Of a stretch of 64,000 nucleotides of DNA, positions 45,025 to 54,351 are shown one piece after another (position 1 is the first letter of the stretch; every line of letters begins with the position of its first letter). The DNA is taken from contig NZ_CP063373.1 of NCBI RefSeq assembly GCF_015160855.1, positions 4,588,001-4,652,000 of the forward strand, given 5' to 3'. The DNA comes from Streptomyces ferrugineus. Its GTDB lineage: Bacteria > Actinomycetota > Actinomycetes > Streptomycetales > Streptomycetaceae. The notes under the pieces are model-generated. The model had not been told where the DNA came from, ran no database searches, and was given only the letters and a program-made list of their open reading frames with translations. A program made the translations under genes and the position numbers.

Positions 45025-45996
45025 GTGCGCGCCGATCGGTTGGTCTCCCTGGTGTTGCTGCTGCGTCAGCGCGGTCGGCTGACCGCGGACACGCTGGCCC
45101 GCGAACTGGAGGTCTCCACCCGCACCGTGCTGCGCGACATCGAGGCGCTGTCCGCGGCCGGGGTCCCGGTGTACGCCGAACGTGGCCGGCACGGCGGGTT
45201 CGCGCTGTTGCCCGGGTTCCGGACCGAGCTCACCGGACTGAACCACGACGAGGCCCTTGCCCTGCTGACCGCCGGGTCGGCGCGCGGCGAGCAGGCGTTC
45301 GGCCTCGGCTCGGCGCTCGCTTCGGCCATGCGCAAGGTGGTTGACGCGCTGCCCGAGGTTCACCGGGCCACCGCGAGCGACGCGGCCGAGCGATTTCTCG
45401 TCGAGCCGGAGACCGATCTGCTCTCACGCCCGCTGGTCACCGACGAGGTGCCGGACACGACCATGATCGAGATCCGGCGCGCGGTGCTCGCCGGACAGAA
45501 ACTGCGCATCCACTACGCGGCCGCCGACCAGGCGCCCCGGTGGCGCACGGTGGACCCGATCGGCCTGGTCACCGTACGCGACCGGGGCTATCTGCTGGCC
45601 ACGAGATCCGGCGCGGACCGTACCTACCGGCTGTCGCGGGTGCTGGCCGCCGAGGAACTCCCCGAACCGGCCCAGCGACCGGACCGGGTCGATCTGGACC
45701 AGGTCTGGCGGGAACGCTGTGCCCAGTTCCTCTCCAGCGACCACATCGCCGTACTCATCCGGGTGAACCCGGAGCGGTGGGAGGACCTGCTGGGCACCGC
45801 GGTAGCCGTCCGCGCCGCGGAACCCGAGACGGACGGACGGCTGCGGCTGGAGGCGACGTTCCAAGACCTGCGCCACGCCGAGTGGGCGCTGTGGCAGCTC
45901 GGCACGGACGCGGAGGCCTTGGCCCCCGAGTCGTTGCGCACCAGTCTGCGTGACCGCGCCGCCGCCATCGCCGCCCGTTACGGAGACGCATCCTGA
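45025..45996 (+). CDS. HTH and WYL domain transcriptional regulator
   Basis: A 323-aa YafY-type regulator: an N-terminal DeoR-like helix-turn-helix (RLTADTLARELEVSTRTVLRD, about 18-38), a WYL ligand-binding domain (about 145-215: RWRTVDPIGLVTVRDRGYLL) and a C-terminal WCX domain. The GTG start has TAGGGT at 45013-45018 about 7 bases upstream and no ribosome site, so it is probably leaderless. It is divergent from the RidA gene and may regulate it. Confidence 0.87.
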   Translation: MRADRLVSLVLLLRQRGRLTADTLARELEVSTRTVLRDIEALSAAGVPVYAERGRHGGFALLPGFRTELTGLNHDEALALLTAGSARGEQAFGLGSALASAMRKVVDALPEVHRATASDAAERFLVEPETDLLSRPLVTDEVPDTTMIEIRRAVLAGQKLRIHYAAADQAPRWRTVDPIGLVTVRDRGYLLATRSGADRTYRLSRVLAAEELPEPAQRPDRVDLDQVWRERCAQFLSSDHIAVLIRVNPERWEDLLGTAVAVRAAEPETDGRLRLEATFQDLRHAEWALWQLGTDAEALAPESLRTSLRDRAAAIAARYGDAS

Positions 45997-46085
45997 AGCC
46001 TTGGCCAGGGCGCGGAAGTCACCTGGAGGAGCGAGCAGTTCGGCGGTGGGAGGATCCAGTGGAGCGAGTCCCGCTGGGCGAGCCC

Positions 46086-46973
46086 TCAGCGGCTGCCGTT
46101 CAGCAACCCCTCCGCCTCGGCCAGAATCTCGGTCACCCGCAGCCCGAACGCCGCGTCGCACGCGTGCGCGTTGCCGGTGCCGGCCGCGGTGAGCAGGCCG
46201 TCCCCGGCGCGGATCAGGGCGGACACCGCGCTCTCGGTGCTCTCCGGGAGCACCGTCACCCCGGCCGCGCCCCGCAGTTCCACCGTCGCCCCTGCGGCGG
46301 CGGGCGGTGCCGTCAGGCTCAGGGTCAGCGTGCTCGACGCGCCACCGGCGTGATCGAGGACCAGGTGGACGGTGTCGCCCGGGCCGGGCGCGGCCGCCGC
46401 CACGCGCCTCGCGTCCCCCAGGACCGGCAGCAGCACGGACAGCGCATGCGGGCCCACGTCCCACAGCGCGCCCTTCTCCCGCCGCCACGGCGAGTCCGCG
46501 AACGGATTGCCGTCACCGCTGAACACCGCCCCGAGCCACTGTGCCCGCCCGGTGAACCATCCTTGCGCGGCCGCCTGTTCGGAGATCCACGCCTCGGTCT
46601 CCGGCTGGAACCGGGCGGTGAAGAAGACGACCGAAGCGACCCCGGCCGCTTCGACGCCCTCGACGACGGCCCGCGCCTGCTCCACCGTCGGCGCGAGCGG
46701 CTTGTCCAGCAGCAGATGGCAGCCCGCCCGCGCGGCCCGCACCGCCAGCTCGGCCTGAACGGCGGGCGGCAGGGCCACGGCCACCGCGTCCACGTCGGCG
46801 AGCAGCGCGTCGACGTCGTCGTAGGCGCGCACGCCGTAGCTGTCGGCCAGCTCCTTCGTGGGGGCGGCACGGCGGCCCCACACCCCGACGAAGTCCAGGT
46901 CCCCGTGCCGGCTCAGGGCGGGGGCGTGGGCCATCTGGGCCCACGGGCCGGTGCCGAGCAGTCCTATGCGCAT
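46086..46973 (-). CDS. Gfo/Idh/MocA family oxidoreductase
   Basis: A 295-aa NAD(P)-dependent oxidoreductase with the Rossmann loop GLLGTGPWA (about 4-12) and a DKP triplet (LLLDKPLA) in place of EKP, keeping the catalytic Lys. The C-terminal half is the substrate-binding domain with the family [10 protein letters not shown]. It probably oxidises a sugar or sugar-like compound. AGAGG precedes ATG 46973, and a 24-bp palindrome sits 97 bp upstream. Confidence 0.87.
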   Translation of the reverse strand: MRIGLLGTGPWAQMAHAPALSRHGDLDFVGVWGRRAAPTKELADSYGVRAYDDVDALLADVDAVAVALPPAVQAELAVRAARAGCHLLLDKPLAPTVEQARAVVEGVEAAGVASVVFFTARFQPETEAWISEQAAAQGWFTGRAQWLGAVFSGDGNPFADSPWRREKGALWDVGPHALSVLLPVLGDARRVAAAAPGPGDTVHLVLDHAGGASSTLTLSLTAPPAAAGATVELRGAAGVTVLPESTESAVSALIRAGDGLLTAAGTGNAHACDAAFGLRVTEILAEAEGLLNGSR

Positions 46974-47069
46974 GCCGCCGCCTCTCACTGTGCCGAAGCT
47001 CTCGCGACCGATGCCGGGCCGCCGGGCGGCTGTCGATCGATCGAGGTGAGCGTGCCACATCGACCGGGA

Positions 47070-47093
47070 GGCCGTGCAAGCGGTTGCACGGCC
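47070..47093. promoter_or_regulatory. LacI-type operator with 10-bp arms
   Basis: Arms GGCCGTGCAA and TTGCACGGCC around a 4-base centre GCGG make a perfect inverted repeat. The TGCAA-GCGG-TTGCA core is the classical LacI-family layout. It lies 97 bp before the Gfo/Idh gene, with no LacI gene adjacent; the nearest one (53213-54244) has a different operator. Confidence 0.65.
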
Positions 47094-47245
47094 ATCTCGG
47101 CGGCACAGCCGCGATTTCCATCGGACCTCGCGCGTCCCGGCGGCGACGCTGGAGTGGGTCCGGAACGGCCCGTGACCCCACGGACCGTCCGCGGACGACA
47201 ACGTTGCCCGCGCGACGGCCGAAAGAGCCGAAAGAAGGGGCAGGA

Positions 47246-47428
47246 ACCCTCGCCCGGCTCCTGACCGGCCGTACCACCTTCGTGGTCGCCCACCGTCTGT
47301 CCACCGTGCGCCGCGCGGACCGGATCGTGGTGATGGGGGACGGCCGTATCCAGGAGATCGGCACCTACGAGGAACTCCTGCGCCGGGGCGGGGCCTCCAC
47401 GGCACTGCACGGCGGCCGGGTCGCCTGA
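47246..47428 (+). pseudogene. Remnant of an ABC exporter ATPase
   Basis: About 60 codons matching only the C-terminal end of a multidrug-type ABC ATPase: [20 protein letters not shown], with the switch His in VVAHRLSTV, then [20 protein letters not shown]. No Walker A, Walker B or signature motif and no membrane domain is present, and the preceding bases look unrelated. It is a 3' gene fragment left by deletion or rearrangement. Confidence 0.8.
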
Positions 47429-47439
47429 CGCGTGCTGTC

Positions 47440-47477
47440 CCACCCGCTCCACCGACGCGCCGTGGTGGAGCGGGTGG
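47440..47477. terminator. Strong hairpin terminator
   Basis: Arms CCACCCGCTCCAC (47440-47452) and GTGGAGCGGGTGG (47465-47477) give a perfect 13-bp stem with a 12-base loop. It lies between the ABC remnant and the end of the GH39-like gene and can stop transcription from both sides. Confidence 0.75.
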
Positions 47478-47486
47478 CACGGCCGG

Positions 47487-50045
47487 CTACGGCAGGCCCA
47501 CCACTCGGCCCAGCTCGATCCGGTCGATGTCCGGCGCCCAGGCGGTCGCGTTGCCGAACGTCACCTTGTTGGACCCCTTCCTCAGATCGACCGGCACGCC
47601 CACCGTCCAGTAGTCGTCCGAGCTCCAGGTGTTCTTGAAGGTGACGCGGACCGGCGCTCCGTCGCCCACCGTGATGTCCGCCGTACGGGACATGATGTCC
47701 GTGTTGTAGGCGTGGCCGTTGTCGCGCCGGTCGTTGTGCGCGTAGTGCACGACCAGCAGATAGCGGCCGGAGCTTGGCGCCCGCACCGTGAACTCGGCGG
47801 TGGAGGAAGGGCTGTTGCCGAGTCGGCCGATGTACGACCCGCCGGAGGCGTACGCCGAGTCGACCAGCTCGGCCCCGCCCGCGAGCGTGGCCGAGTCGGC
47901 CTCGTGGCCGAGGGTGCCGGCCGTCGAGCCGGCGCCCGAGACGGTGAGAGAGCGGACGGAGGCGTGCTGCGCGGTCATCGCGACGCGGTTGTTGCCCGCC
48001 GCCAGGTACAGCCGCAGGGGCCGTCCGGGCGCCGCCGTCACCGTCTCCCCGTGCAGGGCGAGCCGCACCGCCGCCGAGGCCCTCGGCACCACCGTGTAGT
48101 AGCCGTCGCGCGGGGCGTAGACGTCGAAGACCGCCTGGTCACCGGAGCGCAGGACGAGCGCACCCGTGCCCACCCCGGCCGACGAGGAGTAGTCGTACGA
48201 CGGCCTGCCGCTGATGTCCGCGAGCGTGGCCTCGTACGAGGCGGAGGGGACGCCGTCGCGGGCGGTCAGGTCGACGCGGTCGAGCGTGACCTCGGCGGCG
48301 CCCTTGGCCAGCGTCAGCTCATGGGTGCCCGCCGACAGGCGTATCGGCAGTTCCTTCTTGGCGCGGTAGGTCCAGTTCTCGGTGGAGGGGTAGGTGACGG
48401 TGACCGGGTCGCCGCCGTCGACCGACAGCCGCTGGGTGGCCGGGGCGCCGGACTGGTTGCCGTAGAGGATCGCCAGGTCGTACGTCCCGTCGCGCGGGAC
48501 CGTGACCGTGAAGTCGACCTTGCTGGTGGCCTGGTTGAGGGAGCCGACGTCCTTGGTGCCGGAGGCGGCGTAGCCGTTGGCGTTCTCGACCGTGCCCTGG
48601 GTGTAGACCTTGCCGTCGGTGACGGCCGCCGCCTCGGCCTCGTACGACGCCGACCAGGGGACGGAGGGCGTGGCCGGGGTGCCGGAGCCGCCCGGGGTGA
48701 GCACGATCCGGTAGGCGGACATCTTCCGCATGCCGCGCAGCGGAACGGTCACCGAGCCGTCGTCGGCCACCTTCACCTTCACCCGTGCGAGGACACGGGG
48801 CGTCGCGTGCTGACCCTCGTAGCCGGACCAGGCGGCCTCGGCGACGGTCGCGGTGACTGTCCGGCCAAAGACGGACCGGGGGACATGGCGGACCACGACG
48901 TCGGAGTCGCCGGCGGAACCGCCGAGCAGCACCTGGGCCTGGCGGCGCCCGGTGTCCAGGGAGGCGAGGCCCTGGAGGGTGTCGATGGTGTCGGCCTGCG
49001 GCGGGGTCACCTCGACCGTGTCGCCGGTCAGCCCGGCGTACCAGCGGAAGAACCACCAGCCGCCGTTGGGGATGTTGGAGCGGACCACATGGCCGCTGAG
49101 GTTGCCCGCCGCGTCCCAGTAGGCCGCGTTGGCGTACACCTTGTTCCTCTCGAACATCGACACCCACTGCACGAGCTGCCCGGGCACGGACAGGTCGCGG
49201 CGGTTGGCGTACTCGTCGATGTTGATCTTCAGCGGGGCGATGCCCGCCTCCCGCTCCAGGGAGCGGTAGTCGTCGTAGTGCGCCTGGAAGTCCCGCAGCG
49301 AGCCGGAGCCCAGCTCGTGCCAGGTCATCACCTGGGGCAGGACGTCCTCGCGCTTGGCGAAGGCGAGGAAGTCCCTGAGCAGTCGGGTGTGATAGGCGGC
49401 TTCGTTCGGGCCCGCGATCCTCGCGTCCGGATCGATCGCGCGGATCCGGTGGTACACCGTCTTCCAGTCCCTGAAGAACCGGTCGCGGTTGGCCTCGTAC
49501 TGGGCCTGGTCGGCGACCCCGAGCTTGTACCAGATCTGGTCGGGTTCGTTGAACGGGATGTAGACGAAGCGCTCGCTGTTCGGGTCGGCCGCGACCTCCT
49601 TGGCGATCTTGTCGACCTTGGGGAGGTAGTCGTCGATGCCGAGGTCCTCGTACGGCCACTTGGCGTAGATGTCCTGCATCATCACGTTGATCTCGCCGCC
49701 GCCGTTGCGGAAGAACGACTTGGAGACGGTGAGCGCGTCGCCGTTGGGGTGCTGGGCGCCGCCCTCCGGCTTCTGCGAGATGCTGGTGACCTTCAGCGGC
49801 GCCAGCGCGGCGTCGCTGGGCACCCCGTCGTCGCTGAGCCCGTACAGCGCTCCGTTGGCGCCGAGCATCACCGGGCCCTCGGAGGCGGCCAGGTCGACGG
49901 TGAGGCGCTGCGGGTCGGTCGCTGCCGACGCGGGCCCGGCCGCGGGGAGGGTGCCTGCCATGGCGGTTGCTCCAAGTACGGCTGTGACCAAGGTGGTTCT
50001 GATGCGGGATCTCGTACGGGCTCGTGTGCGGGTGGGGGTGATCAC
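47487..50045 (-). CDS. Secreted GH39-like glycosidase with carbohydrate-binding modules
   Basis: An 852-aa exported enzyme. Signal peptide about 1-42. Residues about 50-400 resemble a GH39-type TIM barrel: acid/base Glu167 in PFNEPDQIW and nucleophile Glu278 in INIDEYANRRD. Two or more beta-sandwich modules follow, each starting like CBM6/35 (SASYEAEAAAVTDGKVY; PSASYEATLADISG; a third near AGTLGHEADSATLAGG). It is probably a beta-xylosidase or related exo-glycosidase. GTG 50045 has GGAGG upstream. It is the last gene of the importer operon, so its product is probably the sugar taken up. Confidence 0.78.
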   Translation of the reverse strand: MITPTRTRARTRSRIRTTLVTAVLGATAMAGTLPAAGPASAATDPQRLTVDLAASEGPVMLGANGALYGLSDDGVPSDAALAPLKVTSISQKPEGGAQHPNGDALTVSKSFFRNGGGEINVMMQDIYAKWPYEDLGIDDYLPKVDKIAKEVAADPNSERFVYIPFNEPDQIWYKLGVADQAQYEANRDRFFRDWKTVYHRIRAIDPDARIAGPNEAAYHTRLLRDFLAFAKREDVLPQVMTWHELGSGSLRDFQAHYDDYRSLEREAGIAPLKINIDEYANRRDLSVPGQLVQWVSMFERNKVYANAAYWDAAGNLSGHVVRSNIPNGGWWFFRWYAGLTGDTVEVTPPQADTIDTLQGLASLDTGRRQAQVLLGGSAGDSDVVVRHVPRSVFGRTVTATVAEAAWSGYEGQHATPRVLARVKVKVADDGSVTVPLRGMRKMSAYRIVLTPGGSGTPATPSVPWSASYEAEAAAVTDGKVYTQGTVENANGYAASGTKDVGSLNQATSKVDFTVTVPRDGTYDLAILYGNQSGAPATQRLSVDGGDPVTVTYPSTENWTYRAKKELPIRLSAGTHELTLAKGAAEVTLDRVDLTARDGVPSASYEATLADISGRPSYDYSSSAGVGTGALVLRSGDQAVFDVYAPRDGYYTVVPRASAAVRLALHGETVTAAPGRPLRLYLAAGNNRVAMTAQHASVRSLTVSGAGSTAGTLGHEADSATLAGGAELVDSAYASGGSYIGRLGNSPSSTAEFTVRAPSSGRYLLVVHYAHNDRRDNGHAYNTDIMSRTADITVGDGAPVRVTFKNTWSSDDYWTVGVPVDLRKGSNKVTFGNATAWAPDIDRIELGRVVGLP

Positions 50046-50070
50046 GCTGCTGGACCTCCAGTCACTGCGG

Positions 50071-50901
50071 TCATTTGACGGCTCCACTGGTGATTCCGGA
50101 CACGATCTTTCGCTGGCCGACGACGAACACGGCGACCATCGGCAGGCTCATCACCACGACGTACGCGAAGACGAGATGCCAGTTGTTGAGGTAGAGCTGG
50201 GCGCTGGCGACCTGGTAGAGGTTCAGTGGGAGGGTGGCCCGCTCGCCGCCGCCCAGGACGAAGAAGGCGTAGAAGACGTCGCTCCAGGCGTAGAGCATCA
50301 CCATGATCGTCGCGGTGGCGATCACCGGCCGGAGCAGTGGCAGTACGATCCTGCGGAAGATCCGCCAGGGTGTCGCGCCGTCGATCCGGGCCGCCTCCTC
50401 CAGCTCCATGGGGATGGCGCGGATGAAGCCGGTCATGAAGAAGATCGACGTGGACAGATACATGCCGGTGTAGACGGCGATCATGCCGGGCCGGCTGCCC
50501 GCGAGGCCGAGCTGGCGCAGCTCCATCACGATGGTGATGACCGCGGGCGGCAGCAGCAGTCCGCTGATGCACAGCGCGTACGCCGTCGACACCAGCTTGG
50601 ACTTGCGACGCGCGAAGACCCAGGCCGCGCCCGCCCCGAGGAGCAGCACGAGGACGACCGAAGGCACCACGACCAGCAGGGAGTTGAGGAAGCCGCGCAG
50701 CATCTCGCCCTGCCCCACGGCGTCCGCGTAGTTGCCGCCGGGCTGCCAGTGCCGGGGCAGGTCCAGGTTCGGCTTGATGGACTCCGCCTGGGGCTTGGCC
50801 GAGGTGACGGCGACCAGCCAGAGCGGTACGCCGACGGCCAGGCCGGCCAGCAGCAGGACGAGGGCGGGGCGGCCGTACCGCCAGGCGACGGTGGCGCTCA
50901 C
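50071..50901 (-). CDS. ABC sugar transporter permease (MalG-like)
   Basis: A 276-aa membrane protein with six predicted helices and the EAA loop LEEAARIDGAT. The GTG start 50901 overlaps the stop of the preceding permease (GTGA), so the two are coupled. It precedes the GH39-like gene by 25 bases. Confidence 0.9.
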   Translation of the reverse strand: MSATVAWRYGRPALVLLLAGLAVGVPLWLVAVTSAKPQAESIKPNLDLPRHWQPGGNYADAVGQGEMLRGFLNSLLVVVPSVVLVLLLGAGAAWVFARRKSKLVSTAYALCISGLLLPPAVITIVMELRQLGLAGSRPGMIAVYTGMYLSTSIFFMTGFIRAIPMELEEAARIDGATPWRIFRRIVLPLLRPVIATATIMVMLYAWSDVFYAFFVLGGGERATLPLNLYQVASAQLYLNNWHLVFAYVVVMSLPMVAVFVVGQRKIVSGITSGAVK

Positions 50902-51821
50902 AGCAGCTGCTCCCTTCGCCTCAGGCCGACGACCAGCGGAATCGCCACGGCGACCACGACCAGGAACAGGACCAGGCTCATCGCGGACGCCTGGGCGTAC
51001 AGGCCCTGTCCGAAGACCCGGAACATGTAGATGTTGAACACCTCCGTGGCGGCGGCCGGTCCACCGCCCGTGGTGGCCTGCACGATGTCGAAGGTGTTCA
51101 TCGAGCCGATCAGCGCGGTGGTGACGTTGAAGGTGACGGCCGGTGCGAGCATCGGCCAGCGCACCGACCAGAAGGTCCGCCAGGGCCCGGCGCCGTCCAT
51201 CCGCGCCGCCTCCAGCATGTCGCCGGGGATGCCCTTGAGCCCGGCCAGATAGATCAGCATCGACAGGCCCATCCACTTCCAGCCGTGGATCAGGGTGACC
51301 ACCACCAGCGTCCACGTCGTCGAGCCCAGCCACGGGATGTCCGTGCCGAGCACCGAGTTGAGGGCACCGTCCTGATCGAGCAGGGCCTGGAACACATAGC
51401 CGGTCGCGAGCGCCGAGATCAGCACCGGCAGGAAGAACACGGCACGGAAGAACCGGTTGAAGCGGGAGTCGGACTCCAGCAGCAGCGCCAGCACCAGCCC
51501 GAAGCCGTTCTGGAACAGCGCCGCCAGCAGCGCGTACAGCAGCGTCGTACGGATGGCGCGCAGCAGTGAGCCGTCGTCGGCGACGGTGCGGAAGTTGTCC
51601 AGGCCGGTGAACGCGATGTCCGCGTGGTACGAGGACCAGTTGGTGAACGGGTAGTAGAAGTTGAGCAGGTTGGGCAGCAGGAAGAACCCCGCGAAGACGA
51701 CCAGCGCGGGCAGCGCGAACCACCAGGGGTGGTGCACGGCCGCGCGCGGCAGCCGTCCCACGCCCTTGGGCGCGCCCTGCGCGGAGGTCTGCTCGCGCGT
51801 GTGTACGACAGTGTCCGCCAT
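50898..51821 (-). CDS. ABC sugar transporter permease (MalF-like)
   Basis: A 307-aa membrane protein with the EAA loop MLEAARMDGAG and six predicted helices after a cytoplasmic N-terminus. It starts 2 bases after the binding-protein gene ends and overlaps the next permease by 4 bases. Confidence 0.9.
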   Translation of the reverse strand: MADTVVHTREQTSAQGAPKGVGRLPRAAVHHPWWFALPALVVFAGFFLLPNLLNFYYPFTNWSSYHADIAFTGLDNFRTVADDGSLLRAIRTTLLYALLAALFQNGFGLVLALLLESDSRFNRFFRAVFFLPVLISALATGYVFQALLDQDGALNSVLGTDIPWLGSTTWTLVVVTLIHGWKWMGLSMLIYLAGLKGIPGDMLEAARMDGAGPWRTFWSVRWPMLAPAVTFNVTTALIGSMNTFDIVQATTGGGPAAATEVFNIYMFRVFGQGLYAQASAMSLVLFLVVVAVAIPLVVGLRRREQLL

Positions 51822-51823
51822 CG

Positions 51824-53146
51824 CTAGAACCCGGGCGCGCCCTGGGCCTTGGCCACCTGCGCGAACTGGTCCTGGATGGCCTGGGCGGCCTGCTGGGCGT
51901 CCTTCTTGCCGTAGATCATGTCGGCGAGGTAGAGGTGGGTGTCGGGGGCGACGATCGCCTTGGCCTGGAAGACTCCGATGGCGGTGGACAGGGCGTCGAC
52001 CTGGGCCGTGGCGGTCTGCGGCAGTCCGCCGGGGGTGGGCACGGACGGCTGCACGGACGGGATCTTCATCGCCTTGATGTAGTCGGCGTAGCCGGGCCCG
52101 AGCCAGAAGGCCAGGAACTGCCGGGCCGCGTTCTGCCGCTTGTCGTCACCGGTCTTGAAGGCGACCACACCGTTGGTCTGGTCGGGGGAGTACAGGCCGG
52201 TGGCGGAGGAGTTGGCGACCGGGAACCAGCCGATCTTCTCGTCGATCTCGGCGGTGGAGTACTTGGCCTGCAGCTGGCTCTGGAAGGACGTGACGTTGAG
52301 GACCATGCCGACGTCGCCCTTCCACAGCGCGTCGGCCTGTCCGGTGAAGGTGCCGGTGCGGTAGTTCTTCTGCGCCAGTCCGGCGTCGAGCAGCTTCTCC
52401 TTGTACTTCTTGATCGCGCCGACGACGACCGGGTCGGTCCATTTCTCCCGGTTCTTGTTGAGCCCGTCCCACCACGCCTTGTCGAGGTCGGTGAGCTGGA
52501 GCTGCATCTGCCACTGCAGGGGCCACTTGTCGCCGCCGGCCTCGTAGAGTGCGGCGGCGTCCGTGTCGTCGACGACCTTGTGGCCGAGGGCGAGCAACTC
52601 GTCGTAGGACTTGGGGAAGTCCTTCTCGCTCAGCCCGGCCTGCTCGAAGACGTCCTTGTTGTAGTAGACGCCGAGCATGGCGGGGCTGGTGACGATCGCC
52701 GCGTACCGCTTGCCGTCGATGACACCGAGCGACTTCTCGGTGTCGCCGAGCCGGGAGACCCAGTCCTCCCTGTCGAGGGTGAGGAGGTTCTGCTGCGGCT
52801 GGACGAACGGCAGGGTGGAGATCGACGGCTGCCAGAACATCAGGTCGGGGCGGTCGCCGGAGGCGAGCTTGGTCGGCACGTTCTGCTCGTACAGGTCCGG
52901 GATCGCCTGGGTCCGCACCGTCGCGCCGGTGGCCTTCTCGAAGGCGTCGATGACCTGCTTGGGCGCGTTGACCGTGTTCTGCGCGGTCCACATCGTCAGC
53001 TTCACGCCGTCCAGGCGGGCGGTCGGATTCACCGCCGGCTGCCCGGTGTCGGACGTGGAGTCCGCGGCCGTGGGGTCGCTGCACGCGGCAGCGGCCAGAC
53101 CGAGCGCGCCTATCAGTGCCAGTGCGGGGAGTGCTCTTCTCTTCAT
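51824..53146 (-). CDS. ABC sugar transporter solute-binding lipoprotein
   Basis: A 440-aa family 1 binding protein. Signal peptide MKRRALPALALIGALGLAAAAC, with the lipid-modified Cys at residue 22 (shown in two parts here: MKRRALPALA, then LAAAAC). Family features include KLTMWTAQNT and RPDLMFWQPSI. ATG 53146 is chosen over GTG 53149 because AAAGG lies about 6 bases before it. First gene of the operon; the LacI regulator gene lies just upstream in the same direction. Confidence 0.9.
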   Translation of the reverse strand: MKRRALPALALIGALGLAAAACSDPTAADSTSDTGQPAVNPTARLDGVKLTMWTAQNTVNAPKQVIDAFEKATGATVRTQAIPDLYEQNVPTKLASGDRPDLMFWQPSISTLPFVQPQQNLLTLDREDWVSRLGDTEKSLGVIDGKRYAAIVTSPAMLGVYYNKDVFEQAGLSEKDFPKSYDELLALGHKVVDDTDAAALYEAGGDKWPLQWQMQLQLTDLDKAWWDGLNKNREKWTDPVVVGAIKKYKEKLLDAGLAQKNYRTGTFTGQADALWKGDVGMVLNVTSFQSQLQAKYSTAEIDEKIGWFPVANSSATGLYSPDQTNGVVAFKTGDDKRQNAARQFLAFWLGPGYADYIKAMKIPSVQPSVPTPGGLPQTATAQVDALSTAIGVFQAKAIVAPDTHLYLADMIYGKKDAQQAAQAIQDQFAQVAKAQGAPGF

Positions 53147-53185
53147 CACGTGCCTTTCGGAGCAGGTGGTTCAGGAAGCCGGACT

Positions 53186-53200
53186 CACAACGGCCTTGTG
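53186..53200. promoter_or_regulatory. Inverted repeat CACAA-N5-TTGTG before the importer operon
   Basis: A 15-bp inverted repeat in the 66-bp gap between the LacI gene and the binding-protein gene. Its CACA/TGTG ends resemble the outer bases of the TGTGACCGGTCACA operators near the LacI start, so it could be a degenerate operator or a weak hairpin. Confidence 0.35.
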
Positions 53201-53212
53201 TTCAGGGCGGGT

Positions 53213-54244
53213 TCAAGCAGGCGGCGGCCCCGAGCTCTCCCGCACCACCAGCTCCGGTACGGACACGGGGTGCGGGGCGACCTGCGCGGCCTCCTCCAGC
53301 ACCCCGTGCAGCAGGGCGAACGCGGCCCTGCCCAGGCCGGTGAAGTCCAGGCGTACGGTCGTCAGGGACGGGGTCAGATAGGCGGAGTGCGGGGCGTCGT
53401 CGAACCCGGCCACGCTGACCTCGCCGGGCACCGGGCGGCCGGACTCGTGCAGGGCGCGCAGCACCCCGAGCGCGAGGTCGTCGTTGCCGCACAGGATCGC
53501 CGTGACGGCCGGGTCCCGCGCCAGCTTCCGGCCCGCCGCATGGCCGCCCGCGGGGCCCCAACTCCCCTGCACCGGGCGGGGTTCGGGCGCCCCGGCCTCG
53601 CGCAGTGCCTGCCGCCAGCCGCCGGTACGGGCGCTGGTGCGGCGGGTGCTGGACGGGATGGCGACGTAGTGCACCGTCTCGTGGCCCAGCGAGAGCAGAT
53701 GGCGGGTCGCCCGGTAGGCGGCCTCCCGGTCGTCGGCCCACACCCAGGGGCGGTCCCCGCCGGGCGGGCTCGCCGGGGTCTCGACCACGCCGACGACCGG
53801 GAGCTCGGCCGGGATGGCGCCGAGCGCCGCGACACCGGCCGGATCGTACGCGATCACGATCAGCCCGCCGCCCGCGTCCGCCGCCCGCCGCACCTCGGCG
53901 GCGACCGCGCCCTGGTCGGCCGATTCCAGTACGCCGATCCCGACCGCGTAGGACGCCGCGCGGGCCGCCTCCTCGACGCCCTGGAGGATGGAGGCGTAGC
54001 CGTAGTGGGTGGTGTTCGCGGTCAGCACGGTCACGGCCCTGGAGCGGCCGCTGGCCAGGGCGAGCGCGGTGGCGTTGCGCCTGAAGCCCAGCTCGTCGAT
54101 GGCGGCGAGCACACGGTCCCGGGTGGTGGGCTTGACGCTGGGATGGCCGTTGATCACCCGGGAGACGGTCTGGTACGAGACGCCGGCGGCGGTCGCGACG
54201 TCCCTGATGCTCGCCGGGCGCCTTGTGTGACCGGTCACATTCAT
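53213..54244 (-). CDS. LacI family transcriptional repressor
   Basis: A 343-aa regulator. Residues about 10-60 form the LacI DNA-binding region (SIRDVATAAGVSYQTVSRVI; hinge ALALASGRS) and the rest is a periplasmic-binding-protein-like sugar domain (AILCGNDDLALGVLRAL; VSVAGFDDAPHSAY). ATG 54244 is chosen; in this reading one of two perfect operators lies inside codons 2-6. It precedes the importer operon in the same direction and is divergent from the GH36 alpha-galactosidase gene, so it probably represses both, with the imported galactoside as inducer. Confidence 0.9.
   Translation of the reverse strand: MNVTGHTRRPASIRDVATAAGVSYQTVSRVINGHPSVKPTTRDRVLAAIDELGFRRNATALALASGRSRAVTVLTANTTHYGYASILQGVEEAARAASYAVGIGVLESADQGAVAAEVRRAADAGGGLIVIAYDPAGVAALGAIPAELPVVGVVETPASPPGGDRPWVWADDREAAYRATRHLLSLGHETVHYVAIPSSTRRTSARTGGWRQALREAGAPEPRPVQGSWGPAGGHAAGRKLARDPAVTAILCGNDDLALGVLRALHESGRPVPGEVSVAGFDDAPHSAYLTPSLTTVRLDFTGLGRAAFALLHGVLEEAAQVAPHPVSVPELVVRESSGPPPA
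54226..54239. promoter_or_regulatory. LacI operator O1 (TGTGACCGGTCACA) inside the repressor gene start
   Basis: A perfect 14-bp palindrome that overlaps codons 2-6 of the LacI gene, 27 bp centre-to-centre from an identical second copy. Binding here could block the repressor's own transcription start. Confidence 0.75.
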
Positions 54245-54252
54245 GCCAGGAT

Positions 54253-54266
54253 TGTGACCGGTCACA
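54253..54266. promoter_or_regulatory. LacI operator O2 (TGTGACCGGTCACA)
   Basis: A second perfect copy of the 14-mer, between the LacI gene and the divergent GH36 gene. Two identical sites suggest cooperative binding. Confidence 0.75.
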
Positions 54267-54351
54267 CAGGGGCCGTCAAGAGACCGTAACGAGGGATTCA
54301 CGCGACTGCCTCCGGCGGTACGGGCAGGGCGGGGTCGGGAGGGGAGACACC

